Shown here: positions 24,171 through 33,433 of the stretch, piece after piece
How the letters are laid out: each line of letters begins with the position of its first letter
Position numbering within the stretch: the first letter of the stretch is position 1
Assembly: GCA_052034865.1 (NCBI GenBank)
Contig: JBPOIC010000027.1
Span: forward strand, 1 to 64,000
Direction: 5' to 3'
Length of the DNA: 64,000 nucleotides
Source of the DNA: JBPOIC01 sp052034865
GTDB taxonomy: Bacteria > UBA10199 > JADFYH01
The notes under the pieces: model-generated
Database searches by the model: none
What the model was told of the DNA's origin: nothing
The model's input: the letters and a program-made list of their open reading frames with translations, nothing else
Position numbers and translations under genes: made by a program

Positions 24171-25880
24171 ATGTCTTTTCTTCTTAAGCGATTAGCTGTT
24201 TTTTCATCTATCCTTTTGTTGTTCACAGGCTGCTTGCAGGATCTTGAAAGCAATGCTCCAGTGAGTGCCTCGCTAAGTGAGGAAGAAGAAGGAGATCCAG
24301 CAGAGGTCGTGATCGGTGAGAGGCTTTTCCTGGAAACCCGCTTCGCCCAGTTTTTTCAAAAAAATTTTAATGGTGATTTTAATGTTGCCCTCATTCAAGG
24401 GGACCCGGTGATGAACCTTACCCAGGCTTTGAGTGGCAATTTTCCTGGCCCTTTTAAAGGCCAGAGTATGAATTGCCGGGCCTGTCATTTGGTGGATGAA
24501 CAATGGGGTGTTCTAGGAGGAGGGATGCGCACATACAGCGATTTTGCCCGTCGCAGTCCCATTCCAGCGCGTGAGGATGGGCAACAGTTTGCTCCCCGAA
24601 ATTCTCCCGCCCTGGTGAATGCAACCTTGCCACACAATGCAGATACCTTCCTTCATTTCGATGGAGAATTTTCGACAATCGAAGATCTCGTACGCGCCAC
24701 CCTTCTTGGAAGAAACTATGGATGGTTAGCTGATGAAGAGAATGAAGCGATTTTACACGTAGCCGATGTGATTCGATTCGATAGCGGATCGGGAAGTTTG
24801 GCTCAGGATTTTAGCGGTCTTTCGTATTCAGAACTTTTGTTAGGTGAAAGTGCCAATATTCCAGAGGAATACCTTCTGCCTGTTGAATACCGCTTGGATG
24901 TCAGCAACGCCAGCAGCGATCAGATTCTGAATGCAGTTGCAAAGCTGATTGGGGCCTATGTCAATTCCCTGGTTTTTGCCCAAAATGAAAATGGGGAGTT
25001 TGCAGGATCGCCTTACGATGTGTTTCTTCAAAAAAATAATCTTCCCGCTCGACCCAATCCGGGAGAATCTGATCTGGCCTACAGTCGACGTTTGCTCGAT
25101 TTAATCAAAAAACTTTCAAAACCTCAGTATGTGAGCTCGCTGGATCGCAACTTTGCCTTCCACGATCAGGAGTTTTTATTTGGCCCAACAGAGCTGGAAG
25201 GACTGCGCATTTTCTTAAGTGAACCCCCAAGCCTCCCCTTGTCTTCGAGTGTAAAGACCTTTGGAAAAACAGGAAACTGCCTGGCATGTCATGCCGCGCC
25301 TGCGTTTTCAGATTTCCGGTTTCACAACACAGGAATTGCTCAGGAGGAATACGATTCCATTCATGGAGATGGGTCTTTTAGTTCCCTTTCGATTCCCAGC
25401 CTTGCGATTCGAAACCTGAACCCTTCGGACTATCTGCCCCCCTCTTCCCTTTATCCCAATGCTGCGGGAAAATTTATCGATATTCCAGCGCTTAACAAGC
25501 CCGGACGTACAGATTTAGGGCTTTGGAACCGCTATGCCAATGAGGCCAATCCCAAATCTCAGGCAGGGCTGAATTATCTGTTGTGCAAAATGTTTAAAGA
25601 TCAGGCGGCTTCTTGCACACCGGAAGATCTTTTGCCGTTCACGATTAGTCTATTTAAAACCCCAGGACTACGGGATCTGGGAGATTCGGCTCCTTATTTC
25701 CATAATGGCTCAAAGGATACGCTGGAGGATACCGTTCAGCACTATCTTGATTTCTCAACTCTTTCTCAAAATGGAAAAATGAGAAATCCTCCCCTTGAAT
25801 TTCAATCGATCGCTATTCAGCCCCAAGATATCGCCCCTCTCGCGGCATTCCTAAGATCTTTGAACGAAGATTATAATTGA
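24171..25880 (+). CDS. Di-haem cytochrome c peroxidase / MauG-like lipoprotein
   Basis: This 569-residue protein has a lipoprotein signal with lipobox FTGC (C21) and two haem-c motifs, C102-x2-C105-H106 (CRACH) and C370-x2-C373-H374 (CLACH). The downstream FKTPGLRDLGDSAPYFHNGS block is typical of the CCP/MauG family, where F-K-T-P-x-L-R and P-Y-x-H-x-G-s occur near the second haem. Such periplasmic enzymes reduce H2O2 with electrons from small c-type cytochromes or oxidise protein side chains. The large insert between the haems and the lipid anchor fit a MauG-like subgroup. The start is ATG 24171, with GAGG 6 bases before it. Paired operator-like sites lie upstream. Confidence 0.88.
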   Translation: MSFLLKRLAVFSSILLLFTGCLQDLESNAPVSASLSEEEEGDPAEVVIGERLFLETRFAQFFQKNFNGDFNVALIQGDPVMNLTQALSGNFPGPFKGQSMNCRACHLVDEQWGVLGGGMRTYSDFARRSPIPAREDGQQFAPRNSPALVNATLPHNADTFLHFDGEFSTIEDLVRATLLGRNYGWLADEENEAILHVADVIRFDSGSGSLAQDFSGLSYSELLLGESANIPEEYLLPVEYRLDVSNASSDQILNAVAKLIGAYVNSLVFAQNENGEFAGSPYDVFLQKNNLPARPNPGESDLAYSRRLLDLIKKLSKPQYVSSLDRNFAFHDQEFLFGPTELEGLRIFLSEPPSLPLSSSVKTFGKTGNCLACHAAPAFSDFRFHNTGIAQEEYDSIHGDGSFSSLSIPSLAIRNLNPSDYLPPSSLYPNAAGKFIDIPALNKPGRTDLGLWNRYANEANPKSQAGLNYLLCKMFKDQAASCTPEDLLPFTISLFKTPGLRDLGDSAPYFHNGSKDTLEDTVQHYLDFSTLSQNGKMRNPPLEFQSIAIQPQDIAPLAAFLRSLNEDYN

Positions 25881-25920
25881 GGGATAGACGGACTTTACCA
25901 AGAACATCCGGCAAGAAAGA

Positions 25921-25954
25921 GGATTCAGTTCGGCTCCAGGATCGAGCTGAATCC
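25921..25954. other. Strong hairpin between peroxidase gene and tRNA-His
   Basis: GGATTCAGTTCG at 25921-25932 pairs with CGAGCTGAATCC at 25943-25954, with one G-T wobble and a 10-base loop. There is no T-run after it. It could be an mRNA 3'-end stabiliser or an intrinsic-terminator remnant for the peroxidase transcript. Confidence 0.55.
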
Positions 25955-26053
25955 GCCAAGTGGATCTTTAAGAGTTTTCGGGCCAGGATTCTCCCCTGAA
26001 AATCTCATCTTGCATCCAATCATTGAATTCACTAAAAGAGGATCCGAATTGAT

Positions 26054-26127
26054 GGTGGGCGTAGCTCAAGTGGTAGAGCATCAGATTGTGATTCTGAGGG
26101 TCGCGGGTTCGAGCCCCGTCGCTCACC
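26054..26127 (+). tRNA. tRNA-His (GTG anticodon)
   Basis: The sequence folds into a full cloverleaf. The acceptor stem is GTGGGCG (26055-26061) with CGCTCAC (26120-26126), including one G-T pair. The D arm is GCTC/GAGC and the anticodon stem is TCAGA/TCTGA with loop TTGTGAT. The T arm is GCGGG-TTCGAGC-CCCGT (one G-T pair). The anticodon GTG reads histidine codons. The encoded G at 26054 opposite C 26127 is the extra G-1 that identifies tRNA-His. No CCA is encoded. Confidence 0.96.
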
Positions 26128-26183
26128 TTATCCTTCCTTTAAGATTTTGACGAACTTCCTCCAATCCTTTAATTCTGTTTTTC

Positions 26184-27548
26184 ATGTCCAAAACAACCAC
26201 TGTTTACTCCTGTCAAAACTGCGGTTATCAATCTCCCAAATGGCTCGGCAAATGCCCCGACTGTGGCAAGTGGAATACCCTGGCTGAAGAAACCAAAGAA
26301 ACCTCTGTACCCACAAGCTCGCGATTTTCCGGAAACGATTTTTTCACTTTAACCTCCGAACCCACCCCCCTTTCTCAAGTCAGCCCTCAGGATTTTGCAC
26401 GCTTTACTTCTGCCAACGAAGAGCTGGACAGGCTTTTGGGAGGAGGAATCGTTCCTGGCTCTCTAACTTTGCTCGGTGGCGATCCCGGAATTGGGAAATC
26501 CACTCTTGTATTACAGATGCTAGGTGCGGTTTCTAAAAATGATCCCGTCCTTTATATCTCGGGTGAAGAATCAGCCCATCAAATCAAGCTTCGAGCGGAC
26601 CGATTGGGCGTGCGTTCGGATGCGCTGTATGTGCTTTCCGAAAACAACCTGCGCAAGGCCATCGAAGCAGTGGGAAAAATCAAGCCCAAGCTGCTGGTCA
26701 TTGATTCCATCCAAACCGTTTTTCTTCCCGAATTTGAATCCGCTCCAGGCTCACTTACTCAAGTGCGTGAGTGCGCGGGCAAGCTTCTTTATCTGACCAA
26801 AAGTCAGAACATGGCGACCTGGGTGGTGGGTCACATGACCAAAGAAGGGATGATCGCCGGGCCGAAGGTGCTGGAACATTTAGTGGATACGGTTTTGTAT
26901 TTTGAGGGCGATAAAGGTCAGCCCTACCGCCTGCTGCGTGCAAATAAAAACCGGTTTGGATCGACGAACGAAGTCGGAGTTTTTGAAATGGTGGGACAGG
27001 GACTTTTGCCGGTTCAGAATCCTTCCTCCCTGTTTCTTTCCGAATCGACCGAGCTATCGCCTGGATCGGCCGTCGTTTCTAGTCTCGAAGGTACGCGCCC
27101 TTTTTTGGTGGAGGTCCAGGTTTTGGTCACCTCCTCCAATTTGGCCATGCCCCGCCGTATTTCGTTAGGAGTAGATGGAAATCGCCTCTCCTTACTCATC
27201 GCCATTTTAGAAAAAATAGTTGGGCTTTCGTTTGCGGGACAGGACGTCTTTGTGAATGTCGTCGGAGGATTTCGCTTAAGCGAAACCGGTTGTGATCTTG
27301 GAATTCTGGCCGCCCTGGCCTCCAGTCATCGGGGGAAGGCTTTAAAAAAAGGGACCGTTCTCATCGGTGAATCGGGCTTAAATGGAGAGCTGAGAGCCGT
27401 GCCCCATCTGGATTTGAGACTGAAGGAAATAGAACGCCTGGGATTTTCGCGTGTGATCCTTCCGAATCGTGGCACCCAGGCCAAAAGCAAAAAACTCGAG
27501 CTCATTTTTTCCAAAAAGGTGGAGGATGCGTTGGAAGAAGTGTTGTGA
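26184..27548 (+). CDS. radA: DNA repair protein RadA
   Basis: This 454-residue RadA (Sms) is a hexameric DnaB-like branch-migration motor that extends recombination intermediates with RecA. It has a four-cysteine zinc finger (C10, C13, C24, C27) and the Walker A motif GGDPGIGKST (98-107). A Walker B-like LLVIDSIQTV segment, the RadA-specific KNRFG motif and a C-terminal Lon-protease-like domain (VNVVGGFRLSETGCDLGILA) follow. All diagnostic parts are intact. It begins 57 bases after the tRNA-His gene and appears to be transcribed alone. Confidence 0.97.
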   Translation: MSKTTTVYSCQNCGYQSPKWLGKCPDCGKWNTLAEETKETSVPTSSRFSGNDFFTLTSEPTPLSQVSPQDFARFTSANEELDRLLGGGIVPGSLTLLGGDPGIGKSTLVLQMLGAVSKNDPVLYISGEESAHQIKLRADRLGVRSDALYVLSENNLRKAIEAVGKIKPKLLVIDSIQTVFLPEFESAPGSLTQVRECAGKLLYLTKSQNMATWVVGHMTKEGMIAGPKVLEHLVDTVLYFEGDKGQPYRLLRANKNRFGSTNEVGVFEMVGQGLLPVQNPSSLFLSESTELSPGSAVVSSLEGTRPFLVEVQVLVTSSNLAMPRRISLGVDGNRLSLLIAILEKIVGLSFAGQDVFVNVVGGFRLSETGCDLGILAALASSHRGKALKKGTVLIGESGLNGELRAVPHLDLRLKEIERLGFSRVILPNRGTQAKSKKLELIFSKKVEDALEEVL

Positions 27549-27715
27549 AAGAGGGAACGTATGTTTTCACATTACCTGAAAAAAAGTCATGACTGTTTTC
27601 TAGGTATGTAGAACGCTTTCGGAGATCTAAAAAGAAATTCGAAGATCTTGCAGAAAGCCCTCCTCCTACGATTGAATGATTTGTGTTCCGACTCACCTAA
27701 ATAAAGGAGAACCCC

Positions 27716-28411
27716 ATGCCAACCTTACTGATCACAGGTGCCAATCGAGGACTGGGACTTGAATTTACAAAACAATACCTTGCTGATGGTTGGAAGGTTA
27801 TCGCATGCGCACGACATCCGGAGAAATCTGAGGAGCTTCAGAAGTTAAAGCAGGCCCATCCTTCTCTTCTTGAGCTTACATCGCTTGACGTGACGGATCT
27901 TTCGGCCATCGAAGCCCTTGGGCAAAAATTCAAACAAACTCCCATCGATTTGCTTATCAGTAATGCCGGTATTTATGGAGGAGATCGCCAGGAGTTTGGA
28001 TCAATCGATTATCTAGCCTGGCAGGAAATTTTTAAGACCAACACCCTGGCGAGTATGAAATTGGCGGAAAGCTTTCTAGATTCCATCCAGCTGGGGCAGA
28101 AAAAATGCTTCATGGCGATTACAAGCAAGATGGGAAGTATTGCCGACAACACCAGCGGTGGTTATTACCTGTACCGCTCCAGCAAGGCAGCTTTGAATAT
28201 GGTGATTAAAAGTCTGTCGGTGGATTGGCAACCCTATGGTATTACCTGCTTGGTGCTTCATCCGGGCTGGGTGCAAACCGACATGGGCGGAGCACAAGCC
28301 CCATTAAAACCTACCCAAAGCGTGAAGGGGATGATTCAAGTCCTTTCAAAAGTCAGTCTTGCAGACACCGGACGTTTTCTCGATTTTCAGGGAAAAGAAA
28401 TTCTTTGGTAG
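27716..28411 (+). CDS. Short-chain dehydrogenase (C-factor-like SDR)
   Basis: This 231-residue SDR resembles the short C-factor (CsgA) type. It has TGANRGLGLE for the cofactor, DVTD, SNAGIYGG in the NNAG position and ITSKMGSI with the catalytic serine. YRSSKAALN supplies the Y-x3-K pair, and HPGWVQTDMGG follows. In Myxococcus the C-factor takes part in development signalling, but most homologues are simple NAD(P)-dependent oxidoreductases. AAAGGAG precedes ATG 27716. It stands between radA and an orphan membrane protein, and the substrate is unknown. Confidence 0.85.
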   Translation: MPTLLITGANRGLGLEFTKQYLADGWKVIACARHPEKSEELQKLKQAHPSLLELTSLDVTDLSAIEALGQKFKQTPIDLLISNAGIYGGDRQEFGSIDYLAWQEIFKTNTLASMKLAESFLDSIQLGQKKCFMAITSKMGSIADNTSGGYYLYRSSKAALNMVIKSLSVDWQPYGITCLVLHPGWVQTDMGGAQAPLKPTQSVKGMIQVLSKVSLADTGRFLDFQGKEILW

Positions 28412-28547
28412 GCATTCTGTCATTCCTGATTTCACAATCATCTTTCCAACAAACAAGTTTTGTTTTTGACACCGTCTTGTGTGACTATTTAGGGTTAAGA
28501 CTGATTTCCCAGATTGATTTTTTTCACCCCATCCAAAAGGAGATGCA

Positions 28548-29600
28548 ATGGCCACGCAACCGGACCTTTCCCAAAGACCCTCTGTATCCATCCCCGATTT
28601 AAGTTTTTTAGGCTCCGCCTCGGTCGTTCGAAAAATGGGCACTTATTCACGTGAGCGGGTGATGATTGCCTTAAAGCTCGGAGGAGTAATCGGAGGTTTA
28701 CTCGTGGTGGGAATTTTAATCACGGCCCTGATCGGAATGTATCTAAGCAAAACAGTCGCGGGAGTTATTTTTGTGGCGGTGTGTATCGGACTGGTTTTGG
28801 GGGTGATGCCATATGTCGAGCAGCAGCTTTTTGAGATGCGAGCCGCTTTTGCTTATCTGGCGACAGAGATTTTAGTCAAAGGGCAGGAGGTACCGCAAAA
28901 CGATACAGTGGCCTTTGCGAATCAGAAACTTGAAGAAAAACTTGGAAGTCTCGGTCCGGTTTGTGAAGTGCACAATCAAACTCGGAGTATCTTCTGGAAT
29001 TTTTTCAGAACTTTTGATCGCTTTGACGAAGTTCTTCCTATCGACATCAGTTATCTTCGCTCCGCCCTTCTCTGGATCGCCAACCGCATTGCCCCGCGAA
29101 TCGCCGACATTGCCCTTTCTTATGCATTAGTGCGCGGGGAAAAAACCCTCGCCGAAGATTCGAAAGATGCAGTCGCCCTGGTTGCACAAAATCCCAAAGC
29201 CATTTTAAGTTCGGCCGTTCGCTCTTACTTAGCCGAAAGAATTTATGGAGGAATTTTTGGATTTATCTTTATGGCGATTGCCTGTGTGGCCGTTTTTTCT
29301 CTTACCTACAGTGCTTCTGGTCACATGATGGCGGGCAGTACGCTTCCTGCCGAAGGTGCAAAAACCATCGGGATTTTTGCCGCGATTTTTTCTTCTCTTT
29401 TTATCGGTCTTCCGATCGGAGCCCTAGCCTCGTGGTTTTTAAGAACCGCTTATCTGGAACCCATGGGACTGGCGATGATTCTGGCGCGTTTTCATAAAAC
29501 CATTGAAGGACAAACTGCCAATGCTGCGATGTTGGATCAAATTAAAAACGCCAGTTCCAACCTGAGAAATGCAGGGGGCTTGACGGGATGGTTGAAATAA
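28548..29600 (+). CDS. Orphan multi-spanning membrane protein
   Basis: This 350-residue protein has two adjacent membrane segments (about 44-66 and 69-91) and a cytoplasmic or periplasmic middle part of about 140 residues. Two or three more membrane segments lie at about 230-255 and 272-305. A PIDISYLRSALLWIANRIAPRI segment and a C-terminal amphipathic tail are visible. AAAGGAG lies before ATG 28548. No family or catalytic motif is recognised. The two hydrophobic hairpins flanking a soluble domain suggest a membrane-remodelling or transport accessory role, but this is not supported by any specific motif. Confidence 0.7.
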   Translation: MATQPDLSQRPSVSIPDLSFLGSASVVRKMGTYSRERVMIALKLGGVIGGLLVVGILITALIGMYLSKTVAGVIFVAVCIGLVLGVMPYVEQQLFEMRAAFAYLATEILVKGQEVPQNDTVAFANQKLEEKLGSLGPVCEVHNQTRSIFWNFFRTFDRFDEVLPIDISYLRSALLWIANRIAPRIADIALSYALVRGEKTLAEDSKDAVALVAQNPKAILSSAVRSYLAERIYGGIFGFIFMAIACVAVFSLTYSASGHMMAGSTLPAEGAKTIGIFAAIFSSLFIGLPIGALASWFLRTAYLEPMGLAMILARFHKTIEGQTANAAMLDQIKNASSNLRNAGGLTGWLK

Positions 29601-29637
29601 GTAGTGGTGCATTCCACCTAAACACAGTGCGGGGCTT

Positions 29638-29949
29638 ATGTGTGCAATGGAAAATGGGTTGGAGGTTTACAAACGACACTGCGATACGGAATATGAGCGC
29701 AGCGGGGTTTCTAATTTTTTCCTCAAACCCTTGTGGGATTGGCGTAAGATTCAAGTGACCATCCAGATAACAAAGATCGATTGGGCACAGGCGGCCAAGA
29801 AGCTTGCGGATCACGAGTCTCCGGAAGCGGGCAAGAGAGTGTTGATCTTGGAAAAGCAGATAGAGACTGCATTGGCTGGCAATGCATCACACGCCCAGGC
29901 ATGGGAGTTGATTGAACAGGTTCAAATTGAAGTCCTGGCAAGAATATGA
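29638..29949 (+). CDS. Possible small hypothetical protein
   Basis: A 103-codon frame opens between the membrane protein and rpsI. Its second half has good coding character and predicted helices (DWAQAAKKLADHESPEAGKR, and later HAQAWELIEQVQIEVLARI). The first 40 codons are less convincing, and no ribosome-binding site stands before ATG 29638. It may start later, for example at GTG 29755, or be a decayed gene. I recognise no family. Confidence 0.35.
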   Translation: MCAMENGLEVYKRHCDTEYERSGVSNFFLKPLWDWRKIQVTIQITKIDWAQAAKKLADHESPEAGKRVLILEKQIETALAGNASHAQAWELIEQVQIEVLARI

Positions 29950-30039
29950 CTTGAATTGATTGCGGAGACCTTCTTGAAAAACAGGAAATCTCAATGCTGT
30001 CTTGGTAAAATACCCGAAAAATAAGGATTTGGATTTTTT

Positions 30040-30075
30040 AAAAAAAAACTCCAGATCCCATCGGAATCTGGAGTT
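30040..30075 (-). terminator. Rho-independent terminator of rplM-rpsI
   Basis: On the minus strand ACTCCAGAT pairs perfectly with ATCTGGAGT (9 bp, 9-base loop; 30048-30056 with 30066-30074). It is followed by a run of nine T (30040-30048 on the plus strand as A). It lies 27 bases beyond the rpsI stop. Confidence 0.9.
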
Positions 30076-30101
30076 GGATGAACTTGAAAAGCGAAAGGGA
30101 A

Positions 30102-30500
30102 TTAGCGCTTGCTGTACTGAGTGGAACGACGGGCACCGCGATGACCGTATTTTTTACGCTCTTTGCGACGGCTATCTCGAGTTAAATATCCGCTCTTTCT
30201 TAAGGGCTTACGATAATCCTGATTTAATTCCAGCAAGGCTCTGGCAATTCCATGACGAATTGCACCTGCCTGACCAGAAAGCCCGCCTCCTTCGACGTTG
30301 GCAGTCACATCAAATTTTCCGACATTTCCGGTAGCCTCCAACGGCTGGTTGACAATCATACGAAGAGTCGGACGACCAAAGTACTTGTCCAACCCATCGC
30401 GACCATTAACGACAAACTTTCCACTTCCTGGTATCACCTGGACGCGAGCTGCGGATGTTTTTCTTTTTCCTGTTCCAAAAAATCTTTTGATGGCTGCCAT
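30102..30500 (-). CDS. rpsI: 30S ribosomal protein S9
   Basis: This 132-residue S9 has the standard start RFFGTGKRKTSAARV. A GSGKFVVNGR block and the GGGLSGQAGAIRHGIARAL signature follow. The basic tail RRKERKKYGHRGARRSTQYSKR, which ends in the conserved S-K-R and reaches the ribosomal P site, is complete. The start at ATG 30500 gives the usual length. An earlier in-frame ATG would add 11 residues. It is 34 bases after rplM, the standard L13-S9 order, and ends in a clear terminator. Confidence 0.96.
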   Translation of the reverse strand: MAAIKRFFGTGKRKTSAARVQVIPGSGKFVVNGRDGLDKYFGRPTLRMIVNQPLEATGNVGKFDVTANVEGGGLSGQAGAIRHGIARALLELNQDYRKPLRKSGYLTRDSRRKERKKYGHRGARRSTQYSKR

Positions 30501-30534
30501 TGCTGAACTTTCTTTTTCTTTAAGGATGATCAAA

Positions 30535-30969
30535 TTACGCCTTCAACTCGCATACTGTAGGCTTTTGTGCCTCATGGGGATGAGAGGATCCAGCATAAAC
30601 TTTTAGTTTTTTAAGCATGCTCCGGCCCAAAGGAGTGTTTGGAATCATTCCTTTGACAGCCAGGGTGATTAGCTCTTCGGGGTGCCTTTTTAAAAGCTCT
30701 CCCGCAGAGAAGGTTTTCAAACCTCCAATATAACCTGAGTGTTTATTGTATTTTTTGTCGATTAACTTATTGCCCGTGAGCTTGATCTGATCGGCATTAA
30801 TAGCGATCACAAAATCACCGGTATCGATATGAGGGGTATAGCTGGGCTTTGTTTTTCCACGAAGGATTTTGGCAATCTGGGTTGCTGCACGACCGAGAAC
30901 TTGTCCTTTCAGGTCAATCAGTTGCCATTTGCGTTCGACTTCGCCTGTTTTTGCACTGTAGGTTTTCAT
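30535..30969 (-). CDS. rplM: 50S ribosomal protein L13
   Basis: This 144-residue L13 starts MKTYSAK-x5-RKWQLIDLKG. It contains VLGRAATQIAKILRGKTKP, HIDTGDFVIAINADQIKLTG, and YNKHSGYIGGLK. The C-terminal MIPNTPLGRSMLKKLKVYAG is also present. ATG 30969 gives the family length, and earlier in-frame ATG codons are not supported by a ribosome-binding site. It assembles early into the 50S subunit. Upstream are a sigma-70-like promoter and a leader hairpin, so rplM-rpsI form a two-gene operon. Confidence 0.96.
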   Translation of the reverse strand: MKTYSAKTGEVERKWQLIDLKGQVLGRAATQIAKILRGKTKPSYTPHIDTGDFVIAINADQIKLTGNKLIDKKYNKHSGYIGGLKTFSAGELLKRHPEELITLAVKGMIPNTPLGRSMLKKLKVYAGSSHPHEAQKPTVCELKA

Positions 30970-31000
30970 GAGAATCACTGACATTAAAAAATGAATACAT

Positions 31001-31030
31001 ACCCTGCCTATACAAATCACTTAGCAGGGT
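31001..31030 (-). promoter_or_regulatory. Leader hairpin upstream of rplM
   Basis: In the 5' leader, ACCCTGC and GCAGGGT (31024-31030 and 31001-31007) form a perfect 7-bp stem with a 16-base loop, 32 bases before the start codon. L13 operons in some bacteria are autoregulated through leader structures, so this could be a regulatory site. It does not match the published L13 leader motif as far as I can tell. Confidence 0.45.
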
Positions 31031-31046
31031 GCCACGAAAGTGCCAG

Positions 31047-31076
31047 TCTATAGAAGATAACAAAGAATTTTGTCAA
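31047..31076 (-). promoter_or_regulatory. Sigma-70-type promoter for rplM-rpsI
   Basis: On the minus strand TTGACA (31076-31071) and TATAGA (31052-31047) are separated by 18 bases. Transcription would begin near 31040, giving a leader of about 70 bases before rplM. The -35 box is a perfect consensus. Confidence 0.7.
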
Positions 31077-31136
31077 GAAAGACTTCCTGGAAAGAGTTAC
31101 CAAGGAAAAGGACTTTTTGAAGAGAAAAAGGTAGGT

Positions 31137-32765
31137 TTATAAATCCTGCACCCGAATCAAATGAGCCCCAGGAACCATTGAGGCGGTCCCCATCAACGTA
31201 ATACTCTCTTCATTTTCGAAAAGTGTATCCGCTGTAATCAGGCTATAATTGGCACTCATTGCAGCAATCGACTGGCTGGAGGGAACCTGAGAGAGGGTAG
31301 ACACCGCCGGCCCGGAAAGCGTCGTCCCACGGTTGTCATCCTGTGAAGATCTCAGATTAATACCTGAAAAATTATATCTTCTATCTGTCGAAAGCCCTGT
31401 ATTTGAAAGATAAAGGGCCACAAAAAAGTCACTGGCAATTGAATCAATCGTTTCTCCGCTCACTTCTTCTATCGAATCCAAACCCGTTCGATTGTTTTCA
31501 TGAAGTTTACGAATCAAATCTTTTCCGCTCGCAATCCCAGCAAATCGTCCATGATCAGCCTGCTCATAAAGGTAGCGATACCAAAGATAGGAACATCCTC
31601 GCTGAGCCAGATTCGTCCCCCCAGTAAAAGATGCAAGCTGCGAACCCAAGCAGAGATTGACTCGTGAGGGATTTTCCATGCTGACGGATTCAAAGTCGTT
31701 ATAGAGATCTTCCGCCAGGTGGCTTTGACCTTCATTAGCCCATCCTGGATCCGTAGCACCATTTTTCATATGGTAATTGATTGCATGCTGAATCTCGTGT
31801 GGCATGCAGTGGGGGCCGGTGTTGGAAATATAAAAACTTCGAGGAATGGGAACTCCCCAGATTCCACTTGGATCAGGAACATGGCAATAAATGTATTCAC
31901 CCATATTTGAAGAAGCTGCAGAGGTAAGATCTCCCCCGAAAAAATATCCCGTCACAATGCCACCACTACCTCCCAGACCATTCAGAACTGGGCTAAAAAC
32001 AATGTACATTTTACCGTTTCCATCTACATCTGAAACATCTCCAAAGGCTGCATGCTCGGCTTCTACATTCGATTCGAGAGGGTCTATTAAATCTTCAATT
32101 TCCCGATTGGATATCAAACTACTGGCATTGTTATCTCTTAAAACAATGAAATGGTCGGTTATATAGACCACCTGAGTCATCACGGAGGTATAACTTTCAG
32201 TAGAGCTCAATGAATTTAACACCTTCACTGACTTGGTATCCCCTACCGAAAGGGAGGACTCCAACTCTGAACCAATTCCCAGGTGACGTGACCTTTCAAA
32301 TTCAGAAGGGGGCTCCAGATTGCGTTCGACCCTTCTTAGCATCTCATGAAACTCTTCAGTTTTCTCATAGGGAGAGGAGGATCGATCTTGTAATCCCTTA
32401 ATTGTCCTATCCTCATCAACACCTCCATCTTCTTCAGAAGGCTCAGGAACAAAAGAATTTTGAAGACTGGCACTAAACGAGCCGCTCGTGCGAGAAAGTG
32501 AATAAAAAGCAATGATGAAGCGCTCATTGCCCGTGAGATCAGAAAACGAAACCTGAGCGGAATGATCCGACCCAAAAGAGACCTCTGCTGCAGAGCCTAT
32601 ATTCAATTCTCCAATAGTCGTCTGAATACCTTGGGCAGCAATCGTGGGTTGCTCTGACACCCCTCCTCCTCCACAACCCCATCCACCACCTACAGACAAA
32701 ATTCCCGCCAACACACTTAAGAAACATGATTTTACTCCTACCTTGGAGATAAATGAATGGCTCAT
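31137..32765 (-). CDS. M30-like zinc metallopeptidase lipoprotein
   Basis: This 542-residue exported protein has a basic and hydrophobic signal and a lipobox-like GGWGC (C31) followed by a Gly run. The catalytic zinc site is H323-E-x2-H327 (MPHEIQHAINY) with a downstream glutamate, E345 (WANEGQSHLAEDL). This HExxH-x17-E-G-x-S-H arrangement is typical of peptidase family M30 (hyicolysin). A DVDGNGKMYIVFSP block before it, which may bind calcium, also fits. Such enzymes degrade proteins outside the cell or in the periplasm. The N-terminal 200 residues are Ser-rich with a charged insert (110-175). GGGAG precedes ATG 32765. Confidence 0.78.
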   Translation of the reverse strand: MSHSFISKVGVKSCFLSVLAGILSVGGGWGCGGGGVSEQPTIAAQGIQTTIGELNIGSAAEVSFGSDHSAQVSFSDLTGNERFIIAFYSLSRTSGSFSASLQNSFVPEPSEEDGGVDEDRTIKGLQDRSSSPYEKTEEFHEMLRRVERNLEPPSEFERSRHLGIGSELESSLSVGDTKSVKVLNSLSSTESYTSVMTQVVYITDHFIVLRDNNASSLISNREIEDLIDPLESNVEAEHAAFGDVSDVDGNGKMYIVFSPVLNGLGGSGGIVTGYFFGGDLTSAASSNMGEYIYCHVPDPSGIWGVPIPRSFYISNTGPHCMPHEIQHAINYHMKNGATDPGWANEGQSHLAEDLYNDFESVSMENPSRVNLCLGSQLASFTGGTNLAQRGCSYLWYRYLYEQADHGRFAGIASGKDLIRKLHENNRTGLDSIEEVSGETIDSIASDFFVALYLSNTGLSTDRRYNFSGINLRSSQDDNRGTTLSGPAVSTLSQVPSSQSIAAMSANYSLITADTLFENEESITLMGTASMVPGAHLIRVQDL

Positions 32766-33433
32766 AGAAGACTCCCTGGTGCCTATCTGAGAGACCCAAG
32801 CTTTCCGACTCTTCTGAAAAGGGATGGGCCTGCTTTAGACGTCACGTGTCTTTAGGTTCAGATCGAAATGTTTTGGTTTAGAACACCCAACTGAAAGAGC
32901 AATTGATATGCCTGTAGTGGGATAAGGGAGGGATTTTAAATATTGTATTTTAATTTTAAATACTTACACGATTATTCGACGGTCTGATTTTGTTTTTTGA
33001 TCTCGCAAACGGGTGTCTTTATACTGAAAGGCGTGGGGATTTCGTAAGGTGAGTTAAAACATGATTGTAGACGAAGGAAATTATTAGATTGCAGAACAAG
33101 GACTGATAAATTCAACCTATTGAAATTGTTTGTTTTTTATAAGATTCTGGCAAGACTATCGTGTAAAAAATACTAAGACTCTTAAGTGATTAAAACCCGA
33201 CACACAGAGTAAAAAATGGATTTTTCCAGATGAGCAAAATTTATCAATCCTCGGCAGCAAATCGAAATTGGTCGAAAGTATCTCTCAATAAAAAAATAAA
33301 AATCGTCATATTCCCGACGCCCTTCTTGCACTCTACCTTCGAAGGAGAATTTGTCTGCGGGAAGGGACTTTACCAAGCGAGGGAGGACCGACCACTGCGG
33401 AAAGAGAACATATCCGCCCAAGGAGGACATCTT
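32766..33433. other. A/T-rich intergenic region
   Basis: About 670 bases lie between the metallopeptidase start and the end of the Tyr/Pro-rich gene. No frame has convincing coding character. It includes the inverted repeat GTATTT-N7-AAATAC at 32945-32963 and several A/T runs, and it probably holds the metallopeptidase promoter. No transposon ends or recognisable RNA were seen. Confidence 0.55.
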
